Below the pieces are notes generated by a model that saw only the letters and a list, made by a program, of their open reading frames with translations, did no database searches and had not been told where the DNA came from. From NCBI RefSeq assembly GCF_900078395.1, contig NZ_FKLA01000009.1:37305-101304 (forward strand): DNA of 64,000 bases. The letters are read 5' to 3'. Shown here one piece after another: positions 24,954-32,550 of the stretch. A program made the position numbers and the translations under genes. Each line of letters starts with the position of its first letter. The stretch's first letter is position 1. The DNA is from Anaerotruncus rubiinfantis (lineage in GTDB: Bacteria; Bacillota; Clostridia; Oscillospirales; Ruminococcaceae).

Positions 24954-24983
24954 TTGCAATTGGCGGCGCATCTATGTTAAACT
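24954..24983 (+). promoter_or_regulatory. Probable promoter for glycerol dehydrogenase
   Basis: TTGCAA (24954-24959), an 18-base spacer and TAAACT (24978-24983), 50 bases before the start codon at 25034. Confidence 0.5.
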
Positions 24984-25033
24984 ATTGTCAATCAAAGATG
25001 TCCTACCAATTAAAAAATAAAGGAGCGTTCCAA

Positions 25034-26116
25034 ATGGCCAATATCATCATTTCGCCCGGAAAGTATGTCCAGGGAAAGGGCGAACTCAAAAATCTCAAAA
25101 CCTATGTCGACGCGCTTGGGAAAAATCCGTTTATCCTTGTCAGCGAATCCGGCATGAAGCGCGTGAAGGCCCCGATTGAAGCGGGTTTCGGCGGCAAAGT
25201 CACCTTTGAAAGCTTTCGCGGCGAATGCAGCAAAAACGAAGTCGACCGCCTCATCGGCCTGATGGGGGACTGCGACGTGATCGTCGGCGTGGGCGGCGGC
25301 AAAATTCTCGACACCGCCAAGGCAGTCGGCTACTACACCAAAAAACCGGTTGCGATCGTCCCGACCATTGCCTCCACCGACGCGCCATGCAGCGCGCTTT
25401 CGGTCCTCTACACCGATGAGGGCGTTTTTGACCAGTACCTCTTCCTGCCGCAGAACCCGAACCTCGTGCTCATTGACACCGACATCGTGAGCGCCGCGCC
25501 GGCACGCCTTTTGGTGAGCGGCATGGGCGACGCGCTCGCCACCTATTTTGAGGCGCGCGCCACCAGAGCCTCAAATGGTTCCACCTGCGCGGGCGGCAAG
25601 GTCACCAAGGCAGCGATTGCATTGGCGCGGCTCTGCTATGAAACGCTGATCGAAGAGGGCTTGCAGGCCAAGCTCGCGGTGGAGCAGAAGGTCTGCACCA
25701 AAGCGGTCGAAGATGTGATCGAAGCAAACACCTATCTGAGCGGAATCGGTTTCGAGAGCGGCGGCCTGGCGGGCGCACATGCCATCCACAACGGGTTCAC
25801 CGTCCTGCCCCAGTGCCACAGCTACTATCACGGCGAAAAAGTTGCGTTCGGCACACTGGTACAGCTCGTGCTTGAAAATGCGCCGTCCGAGGAGCTGGAG
25901 GAGGTCATCGGATTCTGCATGGACGTCGGTCTGCCGACCACCCTTGCCGATATCGGCGTCTCCGATCCGGTCGCGGCCGACCTGATGGCGGTTGCAAACG
26001 CGGCCTGCGCCGAAGGGGAATCGATCTACAACATGCCGCTGGAAGTCACACCCGAAAAGGTCTATGCCGCCATCCTCGGCGCGGACGCCATCGGCCGGTA
26101 CTTCAAAGCGGAATAA
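25034..26116 (+). CDS. gldA: Glycerol dehydrogenase
   Basis: Oxidises glycerol to dihydroxyacetone with NAD+, or runs in reverse, in anaerobic glycerol metabolism. The 360-residue product has the NAD-binding GVGGGKILDTAKAVGY near residue 90, APTIA-type IVPTIASTDAPCSALS near 120, and metal-site regions VSGMGDALATYFEA (Asp near 170), GGLAGAHAIHNG (His near 253) and LPQCHSYYHGEKVAFG (His near 270). AAAGGAG at 25018-25024 selects the ATG at 25034. No dihydroxyacetone kinase is adjacent. A GNAT gene follows 26 bases downstream. Confidence 0.93.
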   Translation: MANIIISPGKYVQGKGELKNLKTYVDALGKNPFILVSESGMKRVKAPIEAGFGGKVTFESFRGECSKNEVDRLIGLMGDCDVIVGVGGGKILDTAKAVGYYTKKPVAIVPTIASTDAPCSALSVLYTDEGVFDQYLFLPQNPNLVLIDTDIVSAAPARLLVSGMGDALATYFEARATRASNGSTCAGGKVTKAAIALARLCYETLIEEGLQAKLAVEQKVCTKAVEDVIEANTYLSGIGFESGGLAGAHAIHNGFTVLPQCHSYYHGEKVAFGTLVQLVLENAPSEELEEVIGFCMDVGLPTTLADIGVSDPVAADLMAVANAACAEGESIYNMPLEVTPEKVYAAILGADAIGRYFKAE

Positions 26117-26142
26117 ACGGTTTTCCACCGGGAGGGAGCGGA

Positions 26143-26586
26143 ATGGTTGAAATTTTACCGGCAGCGTCCAGTCAGCTCGAAGAGATCTATCTTCTGATCT
26201 GCGAACTGGAGGGCACCCCAGTCAGCCGGAAAGGCTTTTCGGCGTGTTACCGGCAGAACCTTGAAAACCCGCAGGTTCATTATTTCGTCGCCCAGGAGGG
26301 CGGCAGGGTGCTCGGCTTTATAAGCCTGCATATCCAGCAGCTTCTGCACCATGCCGCCAAAGTCGCGGAAATCCAGGAGCTGGTGGTGTGCGGGCAGCTG
26401 CGTGGACAGGGCATCGGCAAACTTCTGTTTGCCGCCGCAAAAGAGGCCGCTGTGCGGGAAGGCTGCCTGCAGCTGGAGGTCTGCTGCAACAGATCTCGCG
26501 TCATGAGCCACACATTCTATCTTCGTCAGGGGATGACCAACCGGCATTTTAAATTCTGTCTCCCGCTGCGGGAGACAAAAGGCTGA
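26143..26586 (+). CDS. GNAT family N-acetyltransferase
   Basis: A 147-residue single-domain GNAT enzyme. The acetyl-CoA pyrophosphate loop is visible as LRGQGIGKLLFAAAKEAA (about residues 87-104), preceded by the beta-4 strand VAEIQELVVC and followed by LEVCCNRSR and FYLRQGM, typical of the RimI-like branch. The substrate is unknown. The GGGAGGG at 26130-26136 precedes the ATG, and the short gap to gldA suggests co-transcription. The hairpin after the stop could be its terminator or the end of the IS200-like element. Confidence 0.88.
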   Translation: MVEILPAASSQLEEIYLLICELEGTPVSRKGFSACYRQNLENPQVHYFVAQEGGRVLGFISLHIQQLLHHAAKVAEIQELVVCGQLRGQGIGKLLFAAAKEAAVREGCLQLEVCCNRSRVMSHTFYLRQGMTNRHFKFCLPLRETKG

Positions 26587-26589
26587 ATA

Positions 26590-27285
26590 AGAATCCGCCG
26601 GCATAGCCGGCGGTTTTTCTTATGCGGGTATAACCCGCTGTTACTGGCAGCCATTGCAATGGCATATGCGGTCTGACATTTGCAAAAGCTTGTTACTTAT
26701 TCCCCTTAAAAGGGTCCTCGTATTCTCTAAACGTTAATTGATCCTGTAGTTTATCTTCTTCCAATTGGTTTTTTATGTATTCTGCGATCTTTTTGGCGTT
26801 TTTCCCCGCTGTGTCTACATAGTACCCGCGGCACCAAAAAGATCTATTCCCATGCTTGTATTTCAAATTTGCGTGTCGTTCATGAATGATCAAGCTGCTT
26901 TTTCCTTTCAGAAATCCCATAAAACTTGATACGCTCATCTTTGGCGGTATTTCTACAAGCATATGGATATGATCCTCACATACTTCTGCTTCTACGATAT
27001 TTACGCCTTTCCACTCACATAACTCTCTTAATATCTTCCCAATTTCTGCCCTCTTTTCCCCATAGAATTCTTTCCTCCTGTACTTTGGCGCAAACACGAT
27101 ATGATATTTGCAATTCCATCTTGTATGTGCTAAACTTTTACTGTCATTCATTTCGAATGTCCTCCTTTTGGTGTTCCTTGCAGTTGCCAGACCGCAAGCC
27201 CATTTTACACCAAAAGGAGTTTTTATCTCCTCCTCCTCGCTAAAGCTTTTTTCATACCACCGACATAGTCGGTGGTTTCTTGACA
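26590..27285 (-). mobile_element. IS200/IS605-type insertion sequence, tnpA only
   Basis: A lone Y1 transposase gene is flanked by two hairpins of the same design and the same orientation: CCGCCGGC/GCCGGCGG at 26597-26615 and CCACCGAC/GTCGGTGG at 27257-27275, both with an ATA (TAT) apex and followed by T-rich sequence then CTT. Arms differ by paired changes. IS200/IS605 elements have no inverted terminal repeats but such subterminal hairpins, which TnpA binds as single strands. Exact ends cannot be set without an empty site. No tnpB is present. Confidence 0.75.
26693..27151 (-). CDS. tnpA: IS200/IS605 family transposase TnpA
   Basis: A 152-residue Y1 HUH single-strand transposase. HIHMLVEIPPK (about 61-71) carries the HUH metal motif and the Tyr in IAEYIKNQ (about residue 125) is the expected nucleophile. 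RWNCKYHIVFAPKYRRKEF at the N-terminus is typical. The ATG at 27151 follows GGAGGAC on the - strand; an upstream frame to 27286 passes through the element's hairpin and is not coding. The length is normal and no frameshift is seen, so the enzyme may be active. Confidence 0.93.
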   Translation of the reverse strand: MNDSKSLAHTRWNCKYHIVFAPKYRRKEFYGEKRAEIGKILRELCEWKGVNIVEAEVCEDHIHMLVEIPPKMSVSSFMGFLKGKSSLIIHERHANLKYKHGNRSFWCRGYYVDTAGKNAKKIAEYIKNQLEEDKLQDQLTFREYEDPFKGNK

Positions 27286-27294
27286 AACAATGAA

Positions 27295-27327
27295 ACCCCG
27301 GCCGGCGTTTTTACGCCGGCCGGGGTT
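27295..27327. terminator. Intrinsic terminator after the diguanylate cyclase gene
   Basis: Arms ACCCCGGCCGGCG and CGCCGGCCGGGGT around TTTTTA, with T-rich flanks, directly past the stop codon at 27331 on the - strand. Confidence 0.85.
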
Positions 27328-27330
27328 CTT

Positions 27331-30234
27331 TTATTCTTCCTGTTTCGGATCTTTATACTTTGTGACCTCCACGCAGTTGAGCATGAAATGCTCCCCGGCG
27401 CCCGGCCATTTGATCCGGGTCGCAGTGGTTTTGATCCACACGTTGAGACGTTCGTTATAGATGTCCTCGGTACTGGACTCATTCTTCCCCCCAATACCGC
27501 TCATCGGGCACTCCCGGCACGGACTCGAAAATCCCCGAAAGGTTTCGTAGCATGGCCTGCCGGACATGGCGTCCGGAAATATCCGGAGAAGCCGTCTGTT
27601 GCAGTAAACCAGCCGGTGGGTGTTCTGTTCCACCACATAGACCGCGTTTGGCATCTTATCCAGAAGAGTCTGCAGGGTTTCGATCAGCCGCAGGCGTTCC
27701 GCTTCATTGCGCTGGTTGAGCAGGAAGGTGCTGATAATCTCCCCCGCGCTCAGCAGCGTGGAGCGCTCCTCCTCACTGAAGGCACGCTGGCAGCGGTCCT
27801 CATCCACCCCGAGGAAGCCGCGGAATTTCCCGCCGGAAACCATCGCGCACTGGATCAGTGAACAGGACCCCACCCGGCGGACAATCGCCTCCAGCGCTGG
27901 ATCTGCTCCGGAGATATCCTCCAGGAGGAAAACCCCGTCCTCATCGAAGCGCTCCCAGTATTTTCCTAGGCTGATCCCCTGCATCCAGCCCTTCGCGGAC
28001 GGAAAGCCTTGATCACACCATTCGAAGGTCATCGAGAAGGCGTCGTTTTCCGCATCGTATTCGACAATATAGGACCGGCGGGTATTATAATGCTTACAGA
28101 GCAGCTCCAGCACTGCATTGACCGAAAGATCGAGATCCCTGGCATTATAAAGGATTTTGAAAATGTATTCCCCAATGTTTTCGGAAAAAGATTTGGCAAG
28201 GTTCTTTTCCTGCGAGAGGCGGGGGGAAAGCGGCTTCACAAGGTTTTTCCACAGGCCCTCCTGATAGACCGCAAACTGGTTCTTCCCCTGATCCTTCGCA
28301 TGGTAAAGGGCGATATCGGCCCGTTCATACAAGGTGTCGAAGCATCCTCCATCGCGTGGGGAAAAAGCGATACCCACCGAGCCGGAAATTTCACACTGCC
28401 TGCCGCCCGAAGAATAGACGCTGCGCACCTGCCTGCAGACCTGCTCCGCTTTTCTGAGCGCCAGTTCTTCGTTCGGGATGCCCTGCAGGAAGATCAAAAA
28501 TTCATCCCCGCCCAGCCTGCCAAGCACATCGCCTTTGCGGAAAAGGGTGCTCAGACGGGCCGCGGTTTCAGAAAGGACCGCATCTCCAAACAGGTGCCCA
28601 TAGGTGTCGTTGATCTGTTTAAAATTATCGATGTCCAGCATGAACATCGCGCAGGGTCTCCCTTTCGTATCCCCAAGAATCCGGTCGATCAGCGAGCGGG
28701 ACGCCGTCCGGTTGAAAAGCCCGGTCAGCTGGTCACGCTCGGCTTTTTTCTGCAGTTCCAAAGCCTGCCTTTTCTGATGGTCGATATCCTTGAGATAGAT
28801 AAACGCGCAGATATCCCCGCTGACCTCCGACTGGATCAGGTAAACGGTGTTGCACACCCAGATCATCTCGCCGTCATTATCGAGCTGCTGATATTCGCAG
28901 GAAACCTCCCGGCGTCCATTGCGAAACGCCTCAAGCAGCGAATTCCGGCCGAGTATATCCATTATGTACTGGCGGTAGTTTGGATGCACCGCCCGTTCCT
29001 GCGCCTTGTGGATCAGGCTGGAGTAGTTCTCCATCTCCTTAACGCCCAGCAGATTGGCCCAGCCGGAGGTGATCCGCAAGATTTTATCCTGCGTAAGATT
29101 GGCTTCATAAGTATAGATCGCATCTGAAACGAGCGAATCCCGATACTGGCGCTCTTGGATAAACTGCTGTTCACGCTCCTTTTCGGCGCTTACATCCCTT
29201 GCGGTCCCAATTGCGCGCAGCGGTACGCCATCCTCATCGAAAACGGTCGAGCTGGTGAGTTCGAGCCATCGGTAATTCCCCGCCGCATCCCTTATCCTGG
29301 CTGTACAGGAGGCGGTTTTTTCCCCACGAAGGATCGCTTCGTACATCTTCCGGATTTCCTTCACAGAATCCGGATGAACCGCCCCTGAAGCGATCAGCGA
29401 TTCCGGGACGTTTGTGTACCGGTTCTGGCCAGCGCTTTGGGAAGCGTCTGCCCGATAGCTCGTTTTTGCCGCGATATCAAACTCCCAGATGGTATTTTTG
29501 GTCTGCTGAAGTGCGATGCGGTATCGTTCTTCGCTCAGCCGCAGTTCCTTTTCTGTCTGGACCAGCTCAGTCACATCGGTAGAAATACTGATATAACCGA
29601 TCTGTTTGCCCTCGGCGTTGTACTGCGGGGTAAAACTCACCCGGTTGATCCGGCCGTCCGGCGTGTATTGAACCGCTGCGGAATCCCCGCGCAGATAACG
29701 TTTGATACAGCAATTCTCGGTCCCGCATAACGGCGTCTGAAAAACCGCGCACGGCTTGCCGTATGCTTCGTGCGCTGAAATCCCGGTATCACGCGCCACA
29801 CTTTGGTTGATAAAAGTGATGCGCAGGTCATTGTCAAGAACGATGATCGGGTTCGGCAGCGCATTGAGCAGGCCTTTATAATAGCTGTCCAGATTGTAAT
29901 AACGGGTGGCGTCGGAGATCTCACAATAATAAAAATCCACGCCGTCTTCCGTAACCCGCTTTCCCTGGTCGTGCAGCCAGATGGGTTTTCCAGCTTTTGT
30001 CTGCACCCGGTAATCGATCGAAAAGCTGTCTGACGACAAAAGCTGCCGGGAAAAATTCTCCCGCAGGGTGTCCAGATCCTCCGGATAGACCATCTCAAAA
30101 AAACTGTTGTGAAACTGATCCCGGATTTCTTGGCGGGAATAACCGACCAGCCGCAGGTATTTATCAGAAATATGGACAAATTCACATTTTTCGTTGGCAA
30201 TGCACTTCTGCGTGCCGATGAAAGCACTTTCCAT
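27331..30234 (-). CDS. Multi-PAS diguanylate cyclase with C-terminal GAF and PAS domains
   Basis: A 967-residue soluble sensor enzyme making cyclic di-GMP. Four PAS-type domains can be seen (about 1-110, 120-225, 235-350, 375-490), then a GGDEF domain (about 500-660) with intact GGDEF at 575-579 and an RKGD inhibitory site five residues before it. The enzyme should therefore be active and product-inhibited. A GAF-like domain (about 690-840) and another PAS domain (about 850-960, with Cys pairs CYETF, CRECP) follow, an unusual place for sensors. The start at 30234 (MESAF) has AAGGAAGGA just upstream; the ATG eight codons earlier overlaps that site. No membrane segments are present. Confidence 0.88.
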   Translation of the reverse strand: MESAFIGTQKCIANEKCEFVHISDKYLRLVGYSRQEIRDQFHNSFFEMVYPEDLDTLRENFSRQLLSSDSFSIDYRVQTKAGKPIWLHDQGKRVTEDGVDFYYCEISDATRYYNLDSYYKGLLNALPNPIIVLDNDLRITFINQSVARDTGISAHEAYGKPCAVFQTPLCGTENCCIKRYLRGDSAAVQYTPDGRINRVSFTPQYNAEGKQIGYISISTDVTELVQTEKELRLSEERYRIALQQTKNTIWEFDIAAKTSYRADASQSAGQNRYTNVPESLIASGAVHPDSVKEIRKMYEAILRGEKTASCTARIRDAAGNYRWLELTSSTVFDEDGVPLRAIGTARDVSAEKEREQQFIQERQYRDSLVSDAIYTYEANLTQDKILRITSGWANLLGVKEMENYSSLIHKAQERAVHPNYRQYIMDILGRNSLLEAFRNGRREVSCEYQQLDNDGEMIWVCNTVYLIQSEVSGDICAFIYLKDIDHQKRQALELQKKAERDQLTGLFNRTASRSLIDRILGDTKGRPCAMFMLDIDNFKQINDTYGHLFGDAVLSETAARLSTLFRKGDVLGRLGGDEFLIFLQGIPNEELALRKAEQVCRQVRSVYSSGGRQCEISGSVGIAFSPRDGGCFDTLYERADIALYHAKDQGKNQFAVYQEGLWKNLVKPLSPRLSQEKNLAKSFSENIGEYIFKILYNARDLDLSVNAVLELLCKHYNTRRSYIVEYDAENDAFSMTFEWCDQGFPSAKGWMQGISLGKYWERFDEDGVFLLEDISGADPALEAIVRRVGSCSLIQCAMVSGGKFRGFLGVDEDRCQRAFSEEERSTLLSAGEIISTFLLNQRNEAERLRLIETLQTLLDKMPNAVYVVEQNTHRLVYCNRRLLRIFPDAMSGRPCYETFRGFSSPCRECPMSGIGGKNESSTEDIYNERLNVWIKTTATRIKWPGAGEHFMLNCVEVTKYKDPKQEE

Positions 30235-30306
30235 ATGCGATCCTTCCTTCCGCAGCATCCGCCGGTCGCGGTCTGGCCTTTACCGCCGCGCCCCGTTACA
30301 TATTCT

Positions 30307-30335
30307 ATTTTACGCCACAGCCAATATAAAAACAA
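30307..30335 (-). promoter_or_regulatory. Promoter for the diguanylate cyclase gene
   Basis: On the - strand TTGTTT (30330-30335), a 17-base spacer and TAAAAT (30307-30312), giving a leader of about 65 bases. It lies downstream of the riboswitch-like region, so transcripts from here would not carry it. Confidence 0.6.
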
Positions 30336-30383
30336 GCTATTCACATGATTTCCCTGGCGCCGTAAGTAGGACCGGGTGCAGAA

Positions 30384-30481
30384 ACGCTCCTTTTTTGTCT
30401 ATTTGCTCACTACGCAAGCCCAAGTGACAGCTTTGCGATGACCCGGACTGGCGATTTGCCCTTATCAGCCAGGGGGTCATC
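30384..30481 (-). promoter_or_regulatory. Possible degenerate c-di-GMP-I (GEMM) riboswitch or other structured leader
   Basis: On the - strand GATAAGGGCAAA (30455-30466) is followed after 17 bases by CGCAAAGC (30430-30437), the two best-conserved blocks of GEMM aptamers at about the normal spacing, upstream of a diguanylate cyclase gene. The GNRA loop and its receptor are not evident, and an 8-bp stem GATGACCC/GGGTCATC (30474-30481 with 30437-30444) would compete. The call is therefore tentative. Confidence 0.35.
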
Positions 30482-30493
30482 CTGTTTCTATTT

Positions 30494-31174
30494 TTAAGAG
30501 CGCAGTAGAGATTCCAGCAAATCTTTCCGCAGAATGACAATTTTATTTTTGTTCATTTTAATAACGCCCTGTTCACAGAGGAATTTCAGTTCTCTGCTCA
30601 GCGATGGACGAGACACATTTAAGTATTCCGCCCATGTTGCTTTAGGAAAAGGAATCATGACTATTTTATCATTTTCTGCCTTAAAGCTATTCAACAGCGA
30701 AAACGCTATTTTTTGCTGAATGGAAGAAAAGGAAAATAGCTCAAGTCGTTTTTCAAACTGCCTGATTCTGTTTGCAGAAATCTTCAGCATATTGGAAGCG
30801 ATGACGGCATTTTTGAACAGCACATCGAAAATATACGATTTGTCAATAAACAGGACTTCACTTTCTTCCTTTGCCAGGACATCGCAAGGATACCGCGGAT
30901 TGCTTGAAAAAACAATGCTTCCGCCCGTCATTTCCCCCCGTTTTCTATGGAATATACTTACTGTATTTCCATTGGGAAGAATCTTTTTAATTTCCAGGCA
31001 TCCAAAAACAATAATACCGATACAACTCGATGAATCCCCTGTCTGATAGAGGATTTCGTTCTTTTTAAAACGTTTTTTTGTGCAGTCAATGCGCTGCAAA
31101 ATATCCGATATGTCTTTTTCTCGAACGCCCTCGAATATAGGACATTCAGATAATACGCTTATTGTGGCGTCCAT
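30494..31174 (-). CDS. Crp/Fnr family transcriptional regulator
   Basis: A 226-residue regulator with an N-terminal cyclic-nucleotide-like beta-barrel (about 15-125) and a C-terminal winged HTH (ATWAEYLNVSRPSLSRELKF, about 180-199, is the recognition region). Several Cys are scattered in the sensor domain (SECPIF, IDCTKK, SSSCIG, FGCLEI, YPCDV) but not in the Fnr iron-sulfur pattern, so the signal is unknown. The gene is much richer in A/T than the core genes around it, which suggests acquisition. It is divergent from two permease genes, its most likely targets. No strong ribosome site is visible. Confidence 0.85.
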   Translation of the reverse strand: MDATISVLSECPIFEGVREKDISDILQRIDCTKKRFKKNEILYQTGDSSSCIGIIVFGCLEIKKILPNGNTVSIFHRKRGEMTGGSIVFSSNPRYPCDVLAKEESEVLFIDKSYIFDVLFKNAVIASNMLKISANRIRQFEKRLELFSFSSIQQKIAFSLLNSFKAENDKIVMIPFPKATWAEYLNVSRPSLSRELKFLCEQGVIKMNKNKIVILRKDLLESLLRS

Positions 31175-31269
31175 AGGCTTTAAAACCTTTCAGTTTATTT
31201 TTTCGGGTGTATCTGCGGATACATGGGTTAAGGCCGTCCGTGTGGTACGATAACCCTATGATCAGTATA

Positions 31270-31295
31270 GCATACTGCCTCACATTTAAGTATGC
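31270..31295. promoter_or_regulatory. Inverted repeat between crp-like gene and permease genes
   Basis: GCATACT (31270-31276) and AGTATGC (31289-31295) form a perfect 7-bp inverted repeat with a 12-base spacer. It lies in the 208-base divergent region next to a TATACT that could be the -10 of the regulator gene. It is a plausible binding site for the Crp-like protein, though the spacing is wider than in classic Crp/Fnr sites. Confidence 0.4.
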
Positions 31296-31382
31296 ATCCT
31301 TTATTGTTCACAGGACAATTGCTTGCAAAATTAAGGTCCCATTCAGAAAATGCTTTTTTGAAGCGGTGAGGAGGGAATCAAA

Positions 31383-31862
31383 GTGTTTCCTAAAATCCTT
31401 TATGCGATTGCGGCGATGTGGCTGATTTTGTCTTTTTTCAAGGACCGCCAAAAGACAAAATCAGCGATAAAAAAGGCATGGGAATCATTCGAAAAAATCC
31501 TGCCATCCATTTTGAGCGTACTGCTTTTAATTGGTTTGATTTTGGCGGCACTGGATACGGAGACGATCTCCAAACTTCTCGGTACGGAATCGGGGGCTTG
31601 GGGAATGTTTGTTGCTGCTGTGATTGGCTGTGTTACTCTCATTCCCGGATTTGTGGCTTTTCCTTTGGCGGCGTCTTTATTGCGCGCGGGAGCGGGTTAT
31701 GCACAGATTTCAATTTTCATTTCCACGCTTATGATGGTCGGGGTCGCAACGTTCCCATTGGAAGAAAAGTATTTTGGAAGGCTTACCGCCTTTAAAAGGA
31801 ATTCCCTGTCATTGGCAATCGCTATTATTACGTCTTGTGTGATAGGGGTGATTATGAGATGA
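31383..31862 (+). CDS. Predicted permease subunit, COG0701-like N-terminal half
   Basis: A 159-residue membrane protein with four or so membrane segments. It has the loop CVTLIPGFVAFPLAASLLRAG, cut here to the key part IPGFVAFPLA, which is typical of half-size predicted permeases related to COG0701. The start is GTG at 31383 behind a strong GAGGAGGG site (31366-31373). It overlaps the next gene by four bases; the two halves together resemble one full-length permease. The substrate is unknown. Location opposite a Crp-type regulator suggests regulated expression. Confidence 0.72.
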   Translation: MFPKILYAIAAMWLILSFFKDRQKTKSAIKKAWESFEKILPSILSVLLLIGLILAALDTETISKLLGTESGAWGMFVAAVIGCVTLIPGFVAFPLAASLLRAGAGYAQISIFISTLMMVGVATFPLEEKYFGRLTAFKRNSLSLAIAIITSCVIGVIMR

Positions 31863-32413
31863 CCCGCTTTTCGAAAATTATGTTAAGATATCGGTTTTTT
31901 ACTGTTTTATTGCTGTTAAATATCGGTTTGTCATTCATTGCTCCTGAAATCGGGAAAAAAACACTGTTGCTTTCTCTTGACAATCTATTGGAAATGCTGT
32001 CAATCATCCCACCGGTTTTTATTCTATTAGGCCTGATGGATGTCTGGATTCCCAAAGAAATTATGATGAAATATATGGGTAAGGGCGCAGGAATAAAAGG
32101 CGGCGTTTTTGCTTTTGCATTGGGTTCTTTTTCAGCCGGGCCGCTTTACGCAGCATTCCCGATAGCCGCTATTTTTTTAAAAAAGGGCGTTTCTCTCACA
32201 AATGTTTTTATCTTCATCGGGGCATGGTCAGCAGAGAAGATACCGATGATGTTGTTTGAAGTTACGCAGTTGGGAGGCAAATTTGCCATATCCCGGTTCG
32301 TTTTAAATTTAATTGGAACGATTCTCCTCGCTTTTGTTGTTGAAAAAACGACAAGCGAGGAAGAATATCAAAAAATACTGCAAACAGCCTGTAATCAGCT
32401 GGAAGCAAAATGA
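31859..32413 (+). CDS. Predicted permease subunit, COG0701-like C-terminal half
   Basis: A 184-residue partner of the previous protein, with about five membrane segments and the motif FALGSFSAGPLYAAFPIAA, which mirrors the IPGF...FPLA motif of its neighbour as expected for paired pseudosymmetric halves. The ATG at 31859 overlaps the upstream stop (ATGA); a longer in-frame start at 31835 would lie inside the other gene. A C-terminal cytoplasmic tail ends NQLEAK. The low GC and strong overlap say the pair moved and functions together. The transported substrate cannot be inferred. Confidence 0.72.
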   Translation: MTRFSKIMLRYRFFTVLLLLNIGLSFIAPEIGKKTLLLSLDNLLEMLSIIPPVFILLGLMDVWIPKEIMMKYMGKGAGIKGGVFAFALGSFSAGPLYAAFPIAAIFLKKGVSLTNVFIFIGAWSAEKIPMMLFEVTQLGGKFAISRFVLNLIGTILLAFVVEKTTSEEEYQKILQTACNQLEAK

Positions 32414-32460
32414 CCATACGTCTATTAATTTTCTGAAAAAACTTCTATGGAAAAATCAGG

Positions 32461-32501
32461 AAAGACCGGCTGCAATTCCGTTCGAATTGCCGCCGGTCTT
32501 T
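32461..32501. terminator. Bidirectional intrinsic terminator
   Basis: Arms AAAGACCGGC and GCCGGTCTTT with an inner AATT-type pairing (GCAATTC/GAATTGC), between the permease pair and the convergent sulP gene. Confidence 0.8.
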
Positions 32502-32550
32502 AAAACATCCTTCCGCGGGGAACCGATTCCTTCCAAATCCATTCAAATTT

